DNA of 64,000 nucleotides from Paragemmobacter amnigenus. GTDB lineage: Bacteria; Pseudomonadota; Alphaproteobacteria; Rhodobacterales; Rhodobacteraceae. The notes below the pieces were generated by a model. It had not been told where the DNA came from and made no database searches. It saw only the letters and a list, made by a program, of their open reading frames with translations. Numbering within the stretch: the stretch's first letter is position 1; every line of letters begins with the position of its first letter. The translations under genes were made by a program, and so were the position numbers. Of the stretch, positions 63,639 through 64,000 are shown one piece after another. The stretch lies in NCBI RefSeq assembly GCF_009908265.2, contig NZ_JAAATX020000005.1:124001-188000 (forward strand). Reading direction: 5' to 3'.

Positions 63639-64000
63639 ATGCTCGGATTAGAAAAGCTGCCAATACGCGCCTCGAGGCACCGGATCGGTGCCGCCTGGCT
63701 TGCCGTTGTTATCGGACTGGGCGGGGCCACCCCTGCGCTGTCCATAGATGCAAACCGGCCCTCGGTGACCGGTCTCATACCTGTGCGTGCAGTGGTCCAG
63801 CCGCCAAGCGGCGCAAAGCATCTCTGCTCGGTCTATGACTGGGCTTGTGCGCGATCAGGTCGGACCAAGGCCATTGACGATGCCTCCCTTCGCATGGTGA
63901 TGGACGTCAACCTGCGGGCAAATCGTTCCATCCGTGCGGTATCCGATCTGTCGCAGTATCGGATCGAAGAGCGCTGGGCCTTGCCGACAAAGCGGGGTGG
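63639..64000 (+). CDS. Transglutaminase-like cysteine peptidase (BTLCP), N-terminal part
   Basis: About 120 residues are visible before the right edge. A Sec signal peptide (about 1-36, RIGAAWLAVVIGLGGATPALS) precedes HLCSVYDWACARSG and DVNLRANRSIRAVSDLSQYRIEERWALPTKRGG, the pattern just before the catalytic DCEDYA of bacterial transglutaminase-like cysteine proteinases (DUF920). The catalytic Cys-His-Asp lies beyond the window. The ATG at 63639 has GGGGAG before it and directly precedes the signal peptide. ATGs at 63339, 63558 and 63585 are also in frame. These proteins are periplasmic, and some act on surface adhesins. Confidence 0.8.
   Translation, partial: MLGLEKLPIRASRHRIGAAWLAVVIGLGGATPALSIDANRPSVTGLIPVRAVVQPPSGAKHLCSVYDWACARSGRTKAIDDASLRMVMDVNLRANRSIRAVSDLSQYRIEERWALPTKRG

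Noticed and set aside
63418-63663. Minus-strand frame of 81 codons near the right edge
   Set aside because: It has a composition typical of shadow frames, no ribosome site and overlaps the start region of the peptidase gene.
1-64000. tRNA, rRNA, CRISPR, insertion sequence or prophage
   Set aside because: No clover-leaf pattern, rRNA signature, regularly spaced repeats, transposase or phage gene was seen in reading the window.

Overview
This 64 kb window is chromosomal DNA from an alphaproteobacterium, most likely a member of the Rhodobacterales (Rhodobacter/Roseobacter lineage). The DNA is GC-rich, genes are tightly packed with many ATGA/TGATG overlaps, and the gene orders are ones known from that group: mnmE-mnmG-rsmG-parA-parB, secB/fxsA/timA/mltA, divL-tsaE-amgK-murU-addB-addA-trxA, and regB/senC-regA-hvrA-hvrB-ahcY. 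I see no rRNA, tRNA, insertion sequence, prophage or CRISPR array, and no photosynthesis structural genes, so phototrophy cannot be judged from this window.

Layout. 0-10 kb: an SDR fragment, a small membrane/zinc-knuckle protein, an S49 peptidase, a LysR regulator, mutS, convergent hrcA-grpE, then rph-rdgB-ridA-like-hemW-DUF454. 10-17.2 kb: a leftward block of parB, parA, rsmG, mnmG, mnmE, rho and hemJ, with a perfect parS site inside rsmG and two near-matches. 17.2-17.6 kb: an AT-rich gap with several DnaA-box-like 9-mers, a consensus IHF site and tandem AT-rich 13-mers. Genes diverge from it on both sides, so I read it as the chromosomal origin. 17.6-24 kb: maf-aroE-coaE-dnaQ, secB, fxsA, timA, mltA and smr. 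23.8-38 kb: a long leftward block running from divL through tsaE, amgK, murU, addB, addA, trxA, hslV and hslU to an esterase-like lipoprotein and an MFS transporter.

38-45 kb: the redox-regulation locus. regB diverges from senC-regA-hvrA, followed by hvrB (LysR), an HD-domain hydrolase and ahcY. A 27-codon ORF with a good ribosome-binding site lies opposite hvrB, across a LysR-type operator. 45-53.5 kb: EVE and YciI proteins, gpsA, tsaD, hemD, the mitofilin homologue mic60, a HemY-type TPR protein with a C-terminal zinc ribbon, and a DUF4198/HupE pair that may handle metal. 53.6-61.2 kb: a compact phosphorelay cluster of two hybrid histidine kinases, a lone Hpt protein, a lone receiver and a receiver fused to an unrecognised domain. 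61.4-64 kb: a P1B-4-type metal ATPase and the start of a transglutaminase-like cysteine peptidase cut by the window edge.

How the parts fit. The centre is an origin/segregation region (oriC, parS, ParAB) with translation-quality genes (MnmE, MnmG, RsmG). Around it are proteostasis (HrcA, GrpE, HslVU, SecB, TrxA), repair (MutS, AddAB, RdgB), wall recycling (AmgK, MurU, MltA), heme genes (HemW, HemJ, HemD) and global signalling (RegBA, DivL under a probable CtrA box, and the phosphorelay cluster). The least explained items are the phosphorelay cluster, the small ORF opposite hvrB, and a possible small RNA at about 45.1-45.24 kb.
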